A stretch of 64,000 bases of DNA from Pseudomonas frederiksbergensis (GTDB lineage: Bacteria; Pseudomonadota; Gammaproteobacteria; Pseudomonadales; Pseudomonadaceae). This document shows, piece by piece, positions 1-7,968 of the stretch. A model generated the notes under the pieces. That model was given only the letters and a program-made list of their open reading frames with translations, had not been told where the DNA came from and made no database searches. The position numbers were made by a program, and so were the translations under genes. Location: assembly GCF_001952935.1 (NCBI RefSeq), contig NZ_CP018319.1, positions 3,554,001 to 3,618,000 of the forward strand. Direction: 5' to 3'. The first letter of the stretch is position 1; every line of letters starts with the position of its first letter.

Positions 1-43
1 TAAATCAGCGGCTCGGCCCGACCAAGGGCTGATTGCCATTCCC

Positions 44-75
44 ACGGGCCGTCGCTACAGTGACGGCCCGTTTTT
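44..75 (+). terminator. Rho-independent terminator of the gene upstream of the window
   Basis: A perfect 9-bp stem (45-53 with 62-70, CGGGCCGTC/GACGGCCCG) and an 8-base loop are followed by a T5 run. It ends only about 20 bases before the zapE start, so zapE has either a very short promoter region or depends on read-through. The window opens with TAA, possibly the stop codon of the upstream gene, which cannot be identified here. Confidence 0.85.
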
Positions 76-94
76 GTTGCCTTGCTAACGAATT

Positions 95-1189
95 ATGACG
101 CCCCTAGAACGATATCAAGCTGATCTGAAACGCCCGGAATTCTTCCATGACGCCGCGCAGGAAACTGCGGTGCGCCATTTGCAGCGCCTGTACGACGATC
201 TGGTCGCGGCCTCGCAGAGCAAGCCGGGCCTGTTCGGCAAACTGTTTGGCAAAAAAGACGCGGCACCGATCAAGGGCCTGTACTTTTGGGGCGGCGTCGG
301 TCGCGGCAAGACCTATCTGGTCGACACCTTCTTCGAAGCGCTGCCGTTCAAGGAAAAGACCCGCACTCACTTCCACCGCTTCATGAAGCGCGTGCATGAA
401 GAGATGAAGACCCTGGGTGGCGAGAAAAACCCGCTGACCATCATCGCCAAGCGTTTCTCTGACGAGTCGCGAGTGATTTGTTTCGATGAATTCTTCGTCT
501 CCGACATCACCGACGCGATGATCCTTGGCACGCTGATGGAAGAGCTGTTCAAGAACGGGGTGACCCTGGTCGCGACGTCGAACATCGTGCCGGACGGCCT
601 GTACAAGGACGGCCTGCAACGTGCGCGCTTCCTGCCAGCGATTGCGCTGATCAAGCAGCACACCGAGATCGTCAACGTCGACAGCGGCGTCGATTACCGT
701 CTGCGTCACCTCGAGCAAGCGGAACTGTTCCACTTCCCGCTGGATGATGCGTCCCACGAAAGCCTGCGCAAGAGCTTCCGCGCCCTGACGCCGGAATGCA
801 CGGCAGCCATCGAGAACGATGTGCTGATGATCGAGAACCGCGAAATCCGTGCTTTGCGCACGTGCGATGACGTGGCCTGGTTCGACTTCCGCGAACTCTG
901 CGACGGCCCGCGCAGCCAGAACGATTACATCGAACTGGGCAAGATCTTCCACGCCGTGTTGCTCAGCGGTGTCGAGCAAATGAGCGTCACCACCGACGAC
1001 ATCGCCCGGCGCTTTATCAACATGGTCGACGAGTTCTACGACCGTAACGTGAAGCTGATCATTTCCGCTGAAGTCGAGCTCAAGGACCTCTACACCGGCG
1101 GTCGACTGAACTTCGAGTTCCAGCGCACCCTGAGTCGCCTGCTGGAAATGCAATCCCACGAGTTCCTGTCCCGGGCCCACAAGCCGTAG
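95..1189 (+). CDS. zapE: Cell division protein ZapE (AFG1-like P-loop ATPase)
   Basis: A 364-residue AFG1/ZapE family ATPase. Walker A GGVGRGKT is at residues 66-73 and Walker B VICFDE at 127-132, followed by FFVSDITDAM and the TSN sensor motif at 161-163. In E. coli ZapE associates with the FtsZ ring and is needed for division under low oxygen or heat. There is no signal peptide, as expected for a cytoplasmic protein, and the length is normal. The start at 95 has no clear Shine-Dalgarno (upstream CTAACGAATT), but the next methionine would remove conserved N-terminal sequence. The gene follows the terminator at 44-75 closely and ends before a bidirectional terminator facing the asparaginase gene. 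Function is assigned by family. Confidence 0.95.
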   Translation: MTPLERYQADLKRPEFFHDAAQETAVRHLQRLYDDLVAASQSKPGLFGKLFGKKDAAPIKGLYFWGGVGRGKTYLVDTFFEALPFKEKTRTHFHRFMKRVHEEMKTLGGEKNPLTIIAKRFSDESRVICFDEFFVSDITDAMILGTLMEELFKNGVTLVATSNIVPDGLYKDGLQRARFLPAIALIKQHTEIVNVDSGVDYRLRHLEQAELFHFPLDDASHESLRKSFRALTPECTAAIENDVLMIENREIRALRTCDDVAWFDFRELCDGPRSQNDYIELGKIFHAVLLSGVEQMSVTTDDIARRFINMVDEFYDRNVKLIISAEVELKDLYTGGRLNFEFQRTLSRLLEMQSHEFLSRAHKP

Positions 1190-1203
1190 GATTTCGGAAA
1201 ATG

Positions 1204-1232
1204 AAAAAGGTCTGCATCTGCAGGCCTTTTTT
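1204..1232. terminator. Bidirectional terminator between zapE and the asparaginase gene
   Basis: A5 precedes a GC-containing stem (AAAGGTCTGCA at 1206-1216 with TGCAGGCCTTT at 1219-1229, one G-T wobble) followed by T6. It lies between the zapE stop (1189) and the stop of the convergent gene (1274), so it can serve both strands. Confidence 0.8.
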
Positions 1233-1273
1233 GTAGATGTGCTGATCCCCACTCGCTGCTACAGGTAGTTGTA

Positions 1274-2254
1274 TCAGTCTTCCAGGAGGAAGCTGGCCAG
1301 TTCATCTTGCCGCTGGCAGCCGATCAGCAACCACAGCAAGACCCGGGCTTTACGCGGGCAAAGAAATCCAGCCATCGAAACACCTTTGCGGATCAAGTCC
1401 ATCTCGCCGCCAATAAAGCCGTAGGAAGAGTGTGCGGTGGACCCGGAACCGGTCCGGGTTGCAACGATCACCGGGATTTTCCTGGCGATCTTTTCGATAA
1501 CATCCGCCCAACTCTGCGAAACATGTCCGGCACCGAAACCGCCGATCACCAGTCCGTCATAACCCAGTTCAAGGATGTTCTCCAGTAACAGCGTGTCGGC
1601 AGAGAGCGACGTCTCCAGCATCGCAACCTTCTGCGTGGTCTGTTGCGGCAAAGGTAAAACCGTTCGCGGGGTTGGTGGGCGCAAATAGCGGGTGATGTTT
1701 TCCACAAGCATTCCGCAGGGACCAAAGGCTGGAGAGGAAAACGCCTGCAATGCCAGCGAATCGGTTTTACGCACGCGGCATGCCGCGTGAATCTGCCCGT
1801 TCATGACCACCTGAACGCCTCGCAGTCGACTGTTTTCAGCCAGTGCAACCCGGCAAGCATCCAGCAGATTCGCCGGACCATCAGCCCCTGCCTGCGCCGC
1901 CGAACGCATGGCGCCGGTCACGACCAGCGGTTCGTCGTGCTCCCACAAGTAATCAAAAAACGCGGCCGTTTCTTCAAGGGTGTCCGTGCCTTGGGTAATC
2001 ACAACCCCGACGGCACCTTGCTTGATCTGAAAGTTGGCCCAGGAAAGGACACTCAGCAAAAACTCGAAATCCAGTGAGGCACTGGGCAGTAACCCGAGCG
2101 TTTCGACGTTGACCCGGGCCAGTGCCGTCAGCTCCGGTACCGACGCCAGCAGGGTTTCGCCGCTGACGGTCGGGACAACACCTTCGCCAGCGTTCCGGGC
2201 TTGCATGCTCACGGTGCCGCCGAGCGCGGCGATGGCCAGTTGGGGCAGGTCCAT
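1274..2254 (-). CDS. L-asparaginase-family amidohydrolase
   Basis: A 326-residue asparaginase/glutaminase family protein. The first nucleophile loop is LGGTVSM (Thr14). The second catalytic motif is TQGTDTLEETA (Thr90-Asp91). The family segment GADGPANLLDA and the Lys-containing RVRKTDSLALQAFSS (Lys163) follow. The usual DSxxM substrate loop is replaced by PSASLDF (57-63), so specificity could differ from asparagine. There is no signal peptide, so it is probably cytoplasmic. Start ATG 2254 has a good GAGG site. It is the last gene of a four-gene minus-strand operon (monooxygenase, amidase, membrane protein, this gene) with a 77-base gap to the membrane protein. A role in hydrolysing an amide made by that operon is inference; plain asparagine hydrolysis is the default call. 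Confidence 0.85.
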   Translation of the reverse strand: MDLPQLAIAALGGTVSMQARNAGEGVVPTVSGETLLASVPELTALARVNVETLGLLPSASLDFEFLLSVLSWANFQIKQGAVGVVITQGTDTLEETAAFFDYLWEHDEPLVVTGAMRSAAQAGADGPANLLDACRVALAENSRLRGVQVVMNGQIHAACRVRKTDSLALQAFSSPAFGPCGMLVENITRYLRPPTPRTVLPLPQQTTQKVAMLETSLSADTLLLENILELGYDGLVIGGFGAGHVSQSWADVIEKIARKIPVIVATRTGSGSTAHSSYGFIGGEMDLIRKGVSMAGFLCPRKARVLLWLLIGCQRQDELASFLLED

Positions 2255-2331
2255 GTGATACCTCGCTTGTTTGTAATGAAAAGTGGCTGTACCCGGCTTC
2301 GAGTCCGGATACAGCCGGCTGGCAGCGTGCG

Positions 2332-3534
2332 TCAGTTGGCGATCAGCAGTCCGATAATCGGAATGATCAGCAAAGTGCTGATGGCCATGGACAGGACATT
2401 ACCGATGTAGGCATGCATGTACGCAGGCACTCGCTGGGCAATGGCGCAAGCCAGGGGCGGTGCAATCAGCGCGCCCAGCAGTGCGCTCGAGAGGATCACC
2501 TGCCAACTGCCGCCATACGTCAGAACGGCCGCCGGCACCACGGACACCAATGGAACGTAAGTCGGATACCAGCCGCGTGACATCCATTGCCGACGCCAGA
2601 TCACCACCCCCAGCGCTGAGGTCAACGCCTGGGCACCGATCAATTGGGGCAGCAGGCCCGAGCCGTATACCGGGCTCATCGGATTCCAGGTGTAAGCCAG
2701 CAATACACCCAGCAACAGGCCGAGGCTGGCCAACTCATTGCCAAAGAACGGCGCTTCCGAAAAATCGGCCAGCACCCGGCGCAAGCTCCAGATCACCCCG
2801 TAGTCGGGCGTTTTGGTATTGACGGTTGCGGGCGAAGGGGCGGATGGCTTCTCGCAGGTCTCGGACTTCACCAGGCTTGGCAGGTAACGGCAAAGCACGA
2901 AAGCGAAGACGCTGGCGACTGCCATGCCCAAGACATTACCGATGACGACAGGCAAGCCCAGGGGATTGCACACGTAGTTGACGAACAGCAGGCACGTCGG
3001 CGTGACCAGCACGGCACCCATGAATGCGCCATTGATCGTGACCTTCCAGCCACCACCAAACATCAGCACCATCGCCGCGGGCAGCGAAACAAACGCGGCA
3101 AACGTCGGTTGCCAACTGGTGGCGGTGACCGTCCAGCCCCACAGCAGGTTGCTCAGCAACAGTCCAAGCAACGAACTGGTCACCAGCCACGGCCACAATC
3201 CAGTCCCATAGGAAATGGCAAAACCTTGCCAGGTTTTTCCTGTGCGATTCGCCCAGTAGGCCAGATAGGCGCCGGCCAACAACCCGATAGAGGCGAACTC
3301 GTGCTTGTAGAACGCCACCTCGCTGATGTCGCCCAGCACCCAGCGCAACCACGCAGCCGGTTCGGGAAGGCCGGAGACCATGTCGCTGTAGCTTGGCCAA
3401 TGCGCTTCCCAGGCGGAACGGTGGGTCAATGAAAGCCAGATTATCAGCAGTGCCGTGCCGATCATCAGCAGGATGATCGCAAGATCCAGTGGCGATCTGG
3501 CGCCAGGCCGGTTTTTTTCGGTTGTGATGTTCAT
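2332..3534 (-). CDS. Unrecognised polytopic membrane protein with two homologous halves (putative transporter)
   Basis: A 400-residue very hydrophobic protein that I cannot place in a named family. After an N-terminal membrane segment (about 17-36) it contains two similar halves, residues 63-213 and 250-390, joined by a polar linker (about 222-245). Matching pairs include LGDISEVAFYKHEFASIGLL with LADFSEAPFFGNELASLGLL, FVSLPAAMVLMFGGGWKV with LVSVVPAAVLTYGGSWQV, and VVIGNVLGMAVAS with AYIGNVLSMAIST. I estimate about five membrane segments per half, about eleven in total. An internal duplication is typical of secondary transporters. The start (ATG 3534) has an AGGGGG site that overlaps the end of the amidase gene, which ends 15 bases upstream, suggesting translational coupling. 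From context it may import the amino acid, or export the product, handled by the neighbouring monooxygenase and amidase. Confidence 0.75.
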   Translation of the reverse strand: MNITTEKNRPGARSPLDLAIILLMIGTALLIIWLSLTHRSAWEAHWPSYSDMVSGLPEPAAWLRWVLGDISEVAFYKHEFASIGLLAGAYLAYWANRTGKTWQGFAISYGTGLWPWLVTSSLLGLLLSNLLWGWTVTATSWQPTFAAFVSLPAAMVLMFGGGWKVTINGAFMGAVLVTPTCLLFVNYVCNPLGLPVVIGNVLGMAVASVFAFVLCRYLPSLVKSETCEKPSAPSPATVNTKTPDYGVIWSLRRVLADFSEAPFFGNELASLGLLLGVLLAYTWNPMSPVYGSGLLPQLIGAQALTSALGVVIWRRQWMSRGWYPTYVPLVSVVPAAVLTYGGSWQVILSSALLGALIAPPLACAIAQRVPAYMHAYIGNVLSMAISTLLIIPIIGLLIAN

Positions 3535-3549
3535 CGGTTAGCCCCCTTT

Positions 3550-4437
3550 TCAGCGCGGCAGGCAAGGGTGCTGGGTGTAACCGAGCATTTGATCGTAGAG
3601 ATCGGCGCGACGATCGCGATGCAGATCGTTCAAATTGTTCCAGATCGGCGCGCTTCGGGAGCTGGTCAGGTCGATATCGGCAAACAGGATTTGTTCCTGG
3701 TCCGCTGACGCCACGGCGCCAATCGGCCAGCCATTCGTACCGGCAATCAGTGAGCAGCCCAGATAACGAGCCCCTCGTTCTTCGCCGATCCGGCTGGCGG
3801 CGGCGATAAACACATTGTTGACGTGTGCGGCGGTCATGGTCAGGTACGACGCCATGCACTTGCCGGCTTCGTCGAACAGCGGTGGCGGTGTCCACACCCA
3901 GTTGTTCAGGCTGCAAATAATGTCCGCGCCTTGCTGGGTCAGGATTCGCGGTACTTCCGGGAACCAGATATCCCAGCAGATCAACAGGCCGATACGACCA
4001 ATAGGCGTATCAAACACCGGAAAGCCCAGGTCGCCCGGCGTGAACCACAGCTTCTCCAGATTCCACAAATGGGCCTTGCGGTACTTGCCGATAAAACCGT
4101 CAGGGCCGACCAGAACACCGGTGTTGAACAGCCGCATGCCGTCACGCTCAGGTAATCCGGCGACCAGGTAGACCTTGTGGTTGCGGGCGAAGTCCATCCA
4201 GATTTTCACACTCGGTCCGTCGGGAATGGCCTCCGAATGGTCGAACGCGTCCTGCCGGTTGCTGAAGAAATAACCTGTGCTGGAAAGCTCGGGCAGCACG
4301 ATGAGATTGGCACCGCCATTTACCGCCTCCAGTGCCAGTTCCAGACCATGACGCAAATTACCTGCACGTTTTTCCATGCCGACTTGTGGGTCGAATTGCA
4401 CAACTGCTACACGAACAGGACTTGTTGGCTCGCTCAT
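3550..4437 (-). CDS. Nitrilase-superfamily carbon-nitrogen hydrolase (putative amidase)
   Basis: A 295-residue nitrilase-superfamily enzyme with the full catalytic triad: Glu50 (LIVLPELSSTGY), Lys121 (KYRKAHLW) and Cys154 (LLICWDIWFPE). The length fits aliphatic amidase or carbamoylase-type members, which release ammonia from an amide. The start is ATG 4437, where AAAGAGG lies about 10 bases upstream and the conserved VRVAVVQFDP strand begins at residue 8; the reading frame stays open upstream to 4635 but lacks family similarity there. The upstream gene is an amino-acid 2-monooxygenase homologue whose product would be an amide, so this enzyme is the likely second step (amide to acid plus ammonia). 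This parallels DavB-DavA for lysine and IaaM-IaaH for tryptophan, although IaaH belongs to a different amidase family. The exact substrate is not visible. Confidence 0.88.
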   Translation of the reverse strand: MSEPTSPVRVAVVQFDPQVGMEKRAGNLRHGLELALEAVNGGANLIVLPELSSTGYFFSNRQDAFDHSEAIPDGPSVKIWMDFARNHKVYLVAGLPERDGMRLFNTGVLVGPDGFIGKYRKAHLWNLEKLWFTPGDLGFPVFDTPIGRIGLLICWDIWFPEVPRILTQQGADIICSLNNWVWTPPPLFDEAGKCMASYLTMTAAHVNNVFIAAASRIGEERGARYLGCSLIAGTNGWPIGAVASADQEQILFADIDLTSSRSAPIWNNLNDLHRDRRADLYDQMLGYTQHPCLPR

Positions 4438-4628
4438 TCGGGATGACCTCTTTTTATTGTTATTCACGCTGTTTAATTGCGTGTTTATAAGAGTTGAAAT
4501 GGCGTTTTTGCGTAAGTCAGCGGCTTCCGTTTGAGCTGTAGTCCGTGTCCGAAGATCGCGCAGGGCAGAGCGCCCGGGTTTCCCTGTCGGGGCGCAAGAT
4601 GGCGTAATAGAGCGGTTTGACGCTGGCA

Positions 4629-4655
4629 GAACCAACGCGCAGGGCGCATTGGTTC
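4629..4655 (-). other. Stem-loop in the monooxygenase-amidase gap
   Basis: Arms 4629-4640 and 4644-4655 (GAACCAACGCGC against GCGCATTGGTTC) form an almost perfect 12-bp stem with one G-T/A-C mismatch and a 3-base loop. It lies directly after the monooxygenase stop codon on the minus strand. No T run follows, so it is more likely an mRNA-stabilising or partially attenuating hairpin than a full terminator. The remaining 228-base gap shows no other gene. Confidence 0.6.
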
Positions 4656-4665
4656 GGGCAAGGTC

Positions 4666-6603
4666 TCAGGTGCGGATGCGGTATTGCGGGTAGTCGCTCA
4701 TGCAGAATCCGCCGTTGAACACTGCTGCGGTTTTATTGCAGATATGAATCACGGCATCCACGGCGCCGCGAAAACAGGGCTCTGTCCAGCCGGCATCGAC
4801 CGAAAACGATTCTCCGCAAAAATACAGGCCGGACAGATGTGAGAAATCCTGGTTGTACTTCATCAGGCTCACTGCGTCGTAATAAGTGCCGGGCCTGTAT
4901 AACTTTGCGCAGCCCAAGGCGTTTCTGTCCGTCATCCAGCGTTGGACCAAAGCGTGTTCAGTTTGAATATAGGGGGAAATCCTCTCCTGGATATTGGCGC
5001 AATTCATCAATATCCGGTCGAGTTCCTCTACGCACTTCGCCACCAGTTCCTGGTCGTTGAACAACGCCAGTTTGGTGGCGTCATCCTCCCATGTGTAACT
5101 TAATAATATGCAGTCGTACGGATAATTCTCGTTGTAGCGATAGCTGTAAACGTCATGAATGAAACTGTCGGTCACAATGGCCTGGGGGACTCTGGTGTTA
5201 CTCGAAAGGAAAGATTTACTTAACGGCGCATACACTTTGCAGCTGGTTTCCCAGTGTGCTGTTTTGTAAGCGTTGATCATTGCGAACGGCAACATGTGCT
5301 GATTGAAGTTTTCGAGCCGGACACCCGTTTCGATCAGCCAGGAAGGCAGGGTCATGATGACCGCGTCAAAGTCATTGAACAGTTCCTGCGATTGACAGGG
5401 CTGGCTGAATTTCCACGTGTAATGGACACGTATTTTTTGATCGTCCAGTTTCTTCAGTTTGTTGACGGAAGAGTCGGTGAAAAAACCGTCGCCCCTTTCA
5501 AGACAATGTTCGTAGAACGATTTGTGCGCGCTGTCGGTGTTCATGAATAGCAAGCATTCGTCCAGCGCCGCAAGACCGATATAGCGCGGACTGTCGAAAG
5601 GCAAGCCCTTCGCATCGAGAACAGCATCGCTGTGCAAGTACGGCGCGGGAAGCGGTTCGCCGCACGAATCGACCCTGCCGTGAACGAGTTGCAGGCGGCT
5701 GCTGAATCCGAAAATGGCGGTGCGCAGCGGGTAGAGCGCGCACACGTCATAAAAAGCGCCCCAGCTACCGTCGCCGATGCCTATCGAATAGAACAAGGTT
5801 GATTCGTGCGAGGTCATTCCGACTCCGCCAAAATCTCCAGGTTTGTCTTTATCCCAGGTGTCCAGCACCGGCATACAGACCAGCTCGCGAAACGAAACAC
5901 GCTCGTACCTTTCGACGATCGCCGCCCAGACCGCTTCCCATTCCGGCGTGGCGTAGATCGGCGCAACCTGGCGAGTCATCCTGGCGGCAAAGGTTTTCCA
6001 CTTGGCATAAACCGTTTGCAGCGCCTCGTCGGGTGGAGGGGTCAAGCCGTCTTTGTTCGTCCAGATCAACATGTGCGGATCCGCACGACCACCCAGGCTG
6101 CCTTCCTGGAGATAAATACCGGTCGAACTCACCCACGGGCTTCCCGGGTTGGGGAAATCCGATAGCGCCAGGTCAAATGCCTTGGCGTAGTAGGCCATCA
6201 GCGATCGACCCACTTTGGGTGGCTCGTTTTCCCTATTGAAGAATGGCAGACGCATGGCGCCCATTTCGAAAGGAGTATGACTTTCTTTTATTGAATGGCG
6301 GCCATGGACGGTCAGGTGTCTGCCGCCGATGCGTGTCGATTGTTCTATCAGTGTCACGTCGGTAAAACCGCAACGGTAAAGTTCCCGGGCGGCAGTCAGT
6401 CCGGTAACACCTGCGCCGATTATGCATATTTTATGGGTGGGATTGGTTGCCTTTGCGACGCCATGTTCCTGTTCGAGTAACGCCCGGTAGTCAAAGCACA
6501 AGTCCGGCGGATTGGGGAATCGGCCTGCCCAGTTCTTTTTAGTCTGGAGATTGTCGGTGTTGTTGTTACATGAAAGAGGTTGGGGAGTGGTGTCCGTTGT
6601 CAT
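4666..6603 (-). CDS. Flavin-dependent L-amino-acid 2-monooxygenase/oxidase (tryptophan/phenylalanine monooxygenase family)
   Basis: A 645-residue flavin amine-oxidase family protein. The Rossmann FAD motif IIGAGVTGLTAARELY starts at residue 61, RIGGR is at 91-95, and MGAMRLP, typical of amino-acid-accepting members, is at 114-120. LLSYTWEDDATKLAL lies in the C-terminal half, and the end GLYFCGESFSVDAGWTEPCFRGA closes the FAD site. An N-terminal segment GRFPNPPDLCFDYRALL (27-43) resembles the leader seen in tryptophan 2-monooxygenases and the L-phenylalanine oxidase of Pseudomonas, which convert the amino acid to its amide with CO2 loss, or to the keto acid. It is first in the operon, before the amidase. 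DNA such as 5101-5160 (22 G+C of 60) is far more AT-rich than the neighbours, suggesting acquisition. The substrate (Trp, Phe or another amino acid) cannot be decided from sequence. Confidence 0.85.
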   Translation of the reverse strand: MTTDTTPQPLSCNNNTDNLQTKKNWAGRFPNPPDLCFDYRALLEQEHGVAKATNPTHKICIIGAGVTGLTAARELYRCGFTDVTLIEQSTRIGGRHLTVHGRHSIKESHTPFEMGAMRLPFFNRENEPPKVGRSLMAYYAKAFDLALSDFPNPGSPWVSSTGIYLQEGSLGGRADPHMLIWTNKDGLTPPPDEALQTVYAKWKTFAARMTRQVAPIYATPEWEAVWAAIVERYERVSFRELVCMPVLDTWDKDKPGDFGGVGMTSHESTLFYSIGIGDGSWGAFYDVCALYPLRTAIFGFSSRLQLVHGRVDSCGEPLPAPYLHSDAVLDAKGLPFDSPRYIGLAALDECLLFMNTDSAHKSFYEHCLERGDGFFTDSSVNKLKKLDDQKIRVHYTWKFSQPCQSQELFNDFDAVIMTLPSWLIETGVRLENFNQHMLPFAMINAYKTAHWETSCKVYAPLSKSFLSSNTRVPQAIVTDSFIHDVYSYRYNENYPYDCILLSYTWEDDATKLALFNDQELVAKCVEELDRILMNCANIQERISPYIQTEHALVQRWMTDRNALGCAKLYRPGTYYDAVSLMKYNQDFSHLSGLYFCGESFSVDAGWTEPCFRGAVDAVIHICNKTAAVFNGGFCMSDYPQYRIRT

Positions 6604-6783
6604 TGTCGATCTTCCCTGAAGTGCGGTTCAGTTGGCGGGAAGAATATGTTGGCGAATCCAGAAAGCAGCTCGCAAGAGTACAAAGGACTTGTCCGGTGCT
6701 CTGCATTCCGTTTTTCATGTAAGGGGAATAATCACTTTACCGTTCTCTTTAAACACGGTTGGTACAGGCAGTTTAATTTGCAA

Positions 6784-6819
6784 ACAGGCGCCGCTTGGCA
6801 ATTGCGTGGCGGCGCCTGT
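6784..6819 (-). terminator. Terminator-like hairpin after the GlxA-type regulator gene
   Basis: A perfect 11-bp stem (6784-6794 with 6809-6819, ACAGGCGCCGC/GCGGCGCCTGT) lies just past the regulator's stop codon. Only a short T3 follows on the minus strand, so it is a weak intrinsic terminator. It separates the regulator from the monooxygenase operon. The rest of 6604-6783 must hold the operon promoter, but I see no convincing -35/-10 pair. Confidence 0.65.
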
Positions 6820-6827
6820 ATCAACCG

Positions 6828-7823
6828 TTAGGCTGCTTGTTGAAACTGCTGCCGATACTGGTTCGGCGAGAGCTCGGTGTGCTGGCGGAACAGGCGCGCA
6901 AAGAAACTTGCATCGTCATAGCCGACTTCATAGCTGATGGTCTTGATGCTCTTGCGGCTGCCGGACAGCAGACCCTTGGCGGTTTCGATGCGCAGTCGTT
7001 GCAGGTAATGCAACGGCTTGTCGCCGGTGGCGGTCTGGAAGCGCCGCATGAAATTGCGGATGCTCATGCCGTGTTCGCGAGCCACGTCTTCGAAGCGGAA
7101 TTTGTCGGCGAAATGTTCTTCGAGCCAGTGCTGGATCTGCAGGATGATCACATCCTGATGCAGCTTCTGACCGCCGAAACCGATTCGTCCCGGCGAGTAG
7201 CTGCGCTGCACTTCATAAAGAATGTCTCGCGCCACGGCCTGGGAGACGTTGGCGCCGCAGAAGCGTTCGATCAGATAGATGTAAAGGTCGCAGGCCGAAG
7301 TGGTGCCGCCCGCGCAATACAGGTTGTCGGCGTCGGTCAGGTGCTTGTCCTGATTGAGCTGAACCCGTGGGAAGCGTTCGGCAAACGCATTGAAGAAGCG
7401 CCAGTAAGTGGTCGCCTCCTTGCCGTCGAGCAATCCGGCCTCGGCCAGCCAGAACACCCCGGTGGCTTCACCGCACAGCACTGCGCCGCGAGCATGTTGC
7501 TGACGCAGCCAGGGCAGGACCTGTGGGTAGCGTTGGCAAAGGGTGTCGAAGTCGTCCCAGAAGGCGGGCAGGACAATGATGTCGGCGTTTTCCAGGCCGC
7601 CGTCCACCGGCATGATCACGTCACTGAAGCTGTTTACCGGTTTGCCGTCGGGGCTGACCAAGCGGGTTTCGAACGCCGGAGTCAGGCCTTGGCCCAGTTG
7701 TTTGCCGTAACGCAGGCTGGCCAGGTGGAAGAAATCCTTGGCTTGCATGAGGGTGGAAGCGAAAACCCGGTCGATAGCCAGGATGCTGACGCGCCGCAAG
7801 GGCGTGGAGACTTGGTTAGACAT
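6828..7823 (-). CDS. GlxA-family transcriptional regulator (DJ-1/PfpI domain plus AraC helix-turn-helix)
   Basis: A 331-residue regulator with an N-terminal class I glutamine-amidotransferase-like (DJ-1/PfpI) domain, about residues 10-190, with ADIIVLPAFW and the nucleophile-elbow region GAVLCGEATGVFWLAEAGLL. The C-terminal AraC/XylS double helix-turn-helix (about 225-325) includes MSIRNFMRRFQTATGDKPLHYLQRLRIETAK and ISYEVGYDDASFFARLFRQHTELSP. Such proteins often activate genes for amines, carnitine, betaine or amino-acid derivatives. It is divergent from the acyl-CoA dehydrogenase gene (145-base gap) and lies upstream of, and in the same direction as, the monooxygenase operon. It could control either. 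P. aeruginosa has an equivalent regulator beside this acyl-CoA dehydrogenase, which favours the dehydrogenase as the older partner. The ligand is unknown. Confidence 0.9.
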   Translation of the reverse strand: MSNQVSTPLRRVSILAIDRVFASTLMQAKDFFHLASLRYGKQLGQGLTPAFETRLVSPDGKPVNSFSDVIMPVDGGLENADIIVLPAFWDDFDTLCQRYPQVLPWLRQQHARGAVLCGEATGVFWLAEAGLLDGKEATTYWRFFNAFAERFPRVQLNQDKHLTDADNLYCAGGTTSACDLYIYLIERFCGANVSQAVARDILYEVQRSYSPGRIGFGGQKLHQDVIILQIQHWLEEHFADKFRFEDVAREHGMSIRNFMRRFQTATGDKPLHYLQRLRIETAKGLLSGSRKSIKTISYEVGYDDASFFARLFRQHTELSPNQYRQQFQQAA

Positions 7824-7968
7824 AATTCAACTTTATTCTTATAGGGGAAAGTGGTCACCAGACGGCTGGATCGTCTTATTTTTTGTCGCATGTGTCCAGT
7901 GTCCTGTGCCGGAGGCGAGGCATAGTCTTTGAGGATCAATTCCGGCTAACAATAACGACAGGTGCCGC

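Noticed and set aside
2644..3432. 262-codon plus-strand frame
   Set aside because: It is antisense to the membrane protein gene. The Gln/Arg/His-rich translation is the mirror of a hydrophobic protein.
6795..7844. 349-codon plus-strand frame
   Set aside because: It is antisense to the GlxA-type regulator, whose minus-strand translation shows clear DJ-1/PfpI and AraC domains.
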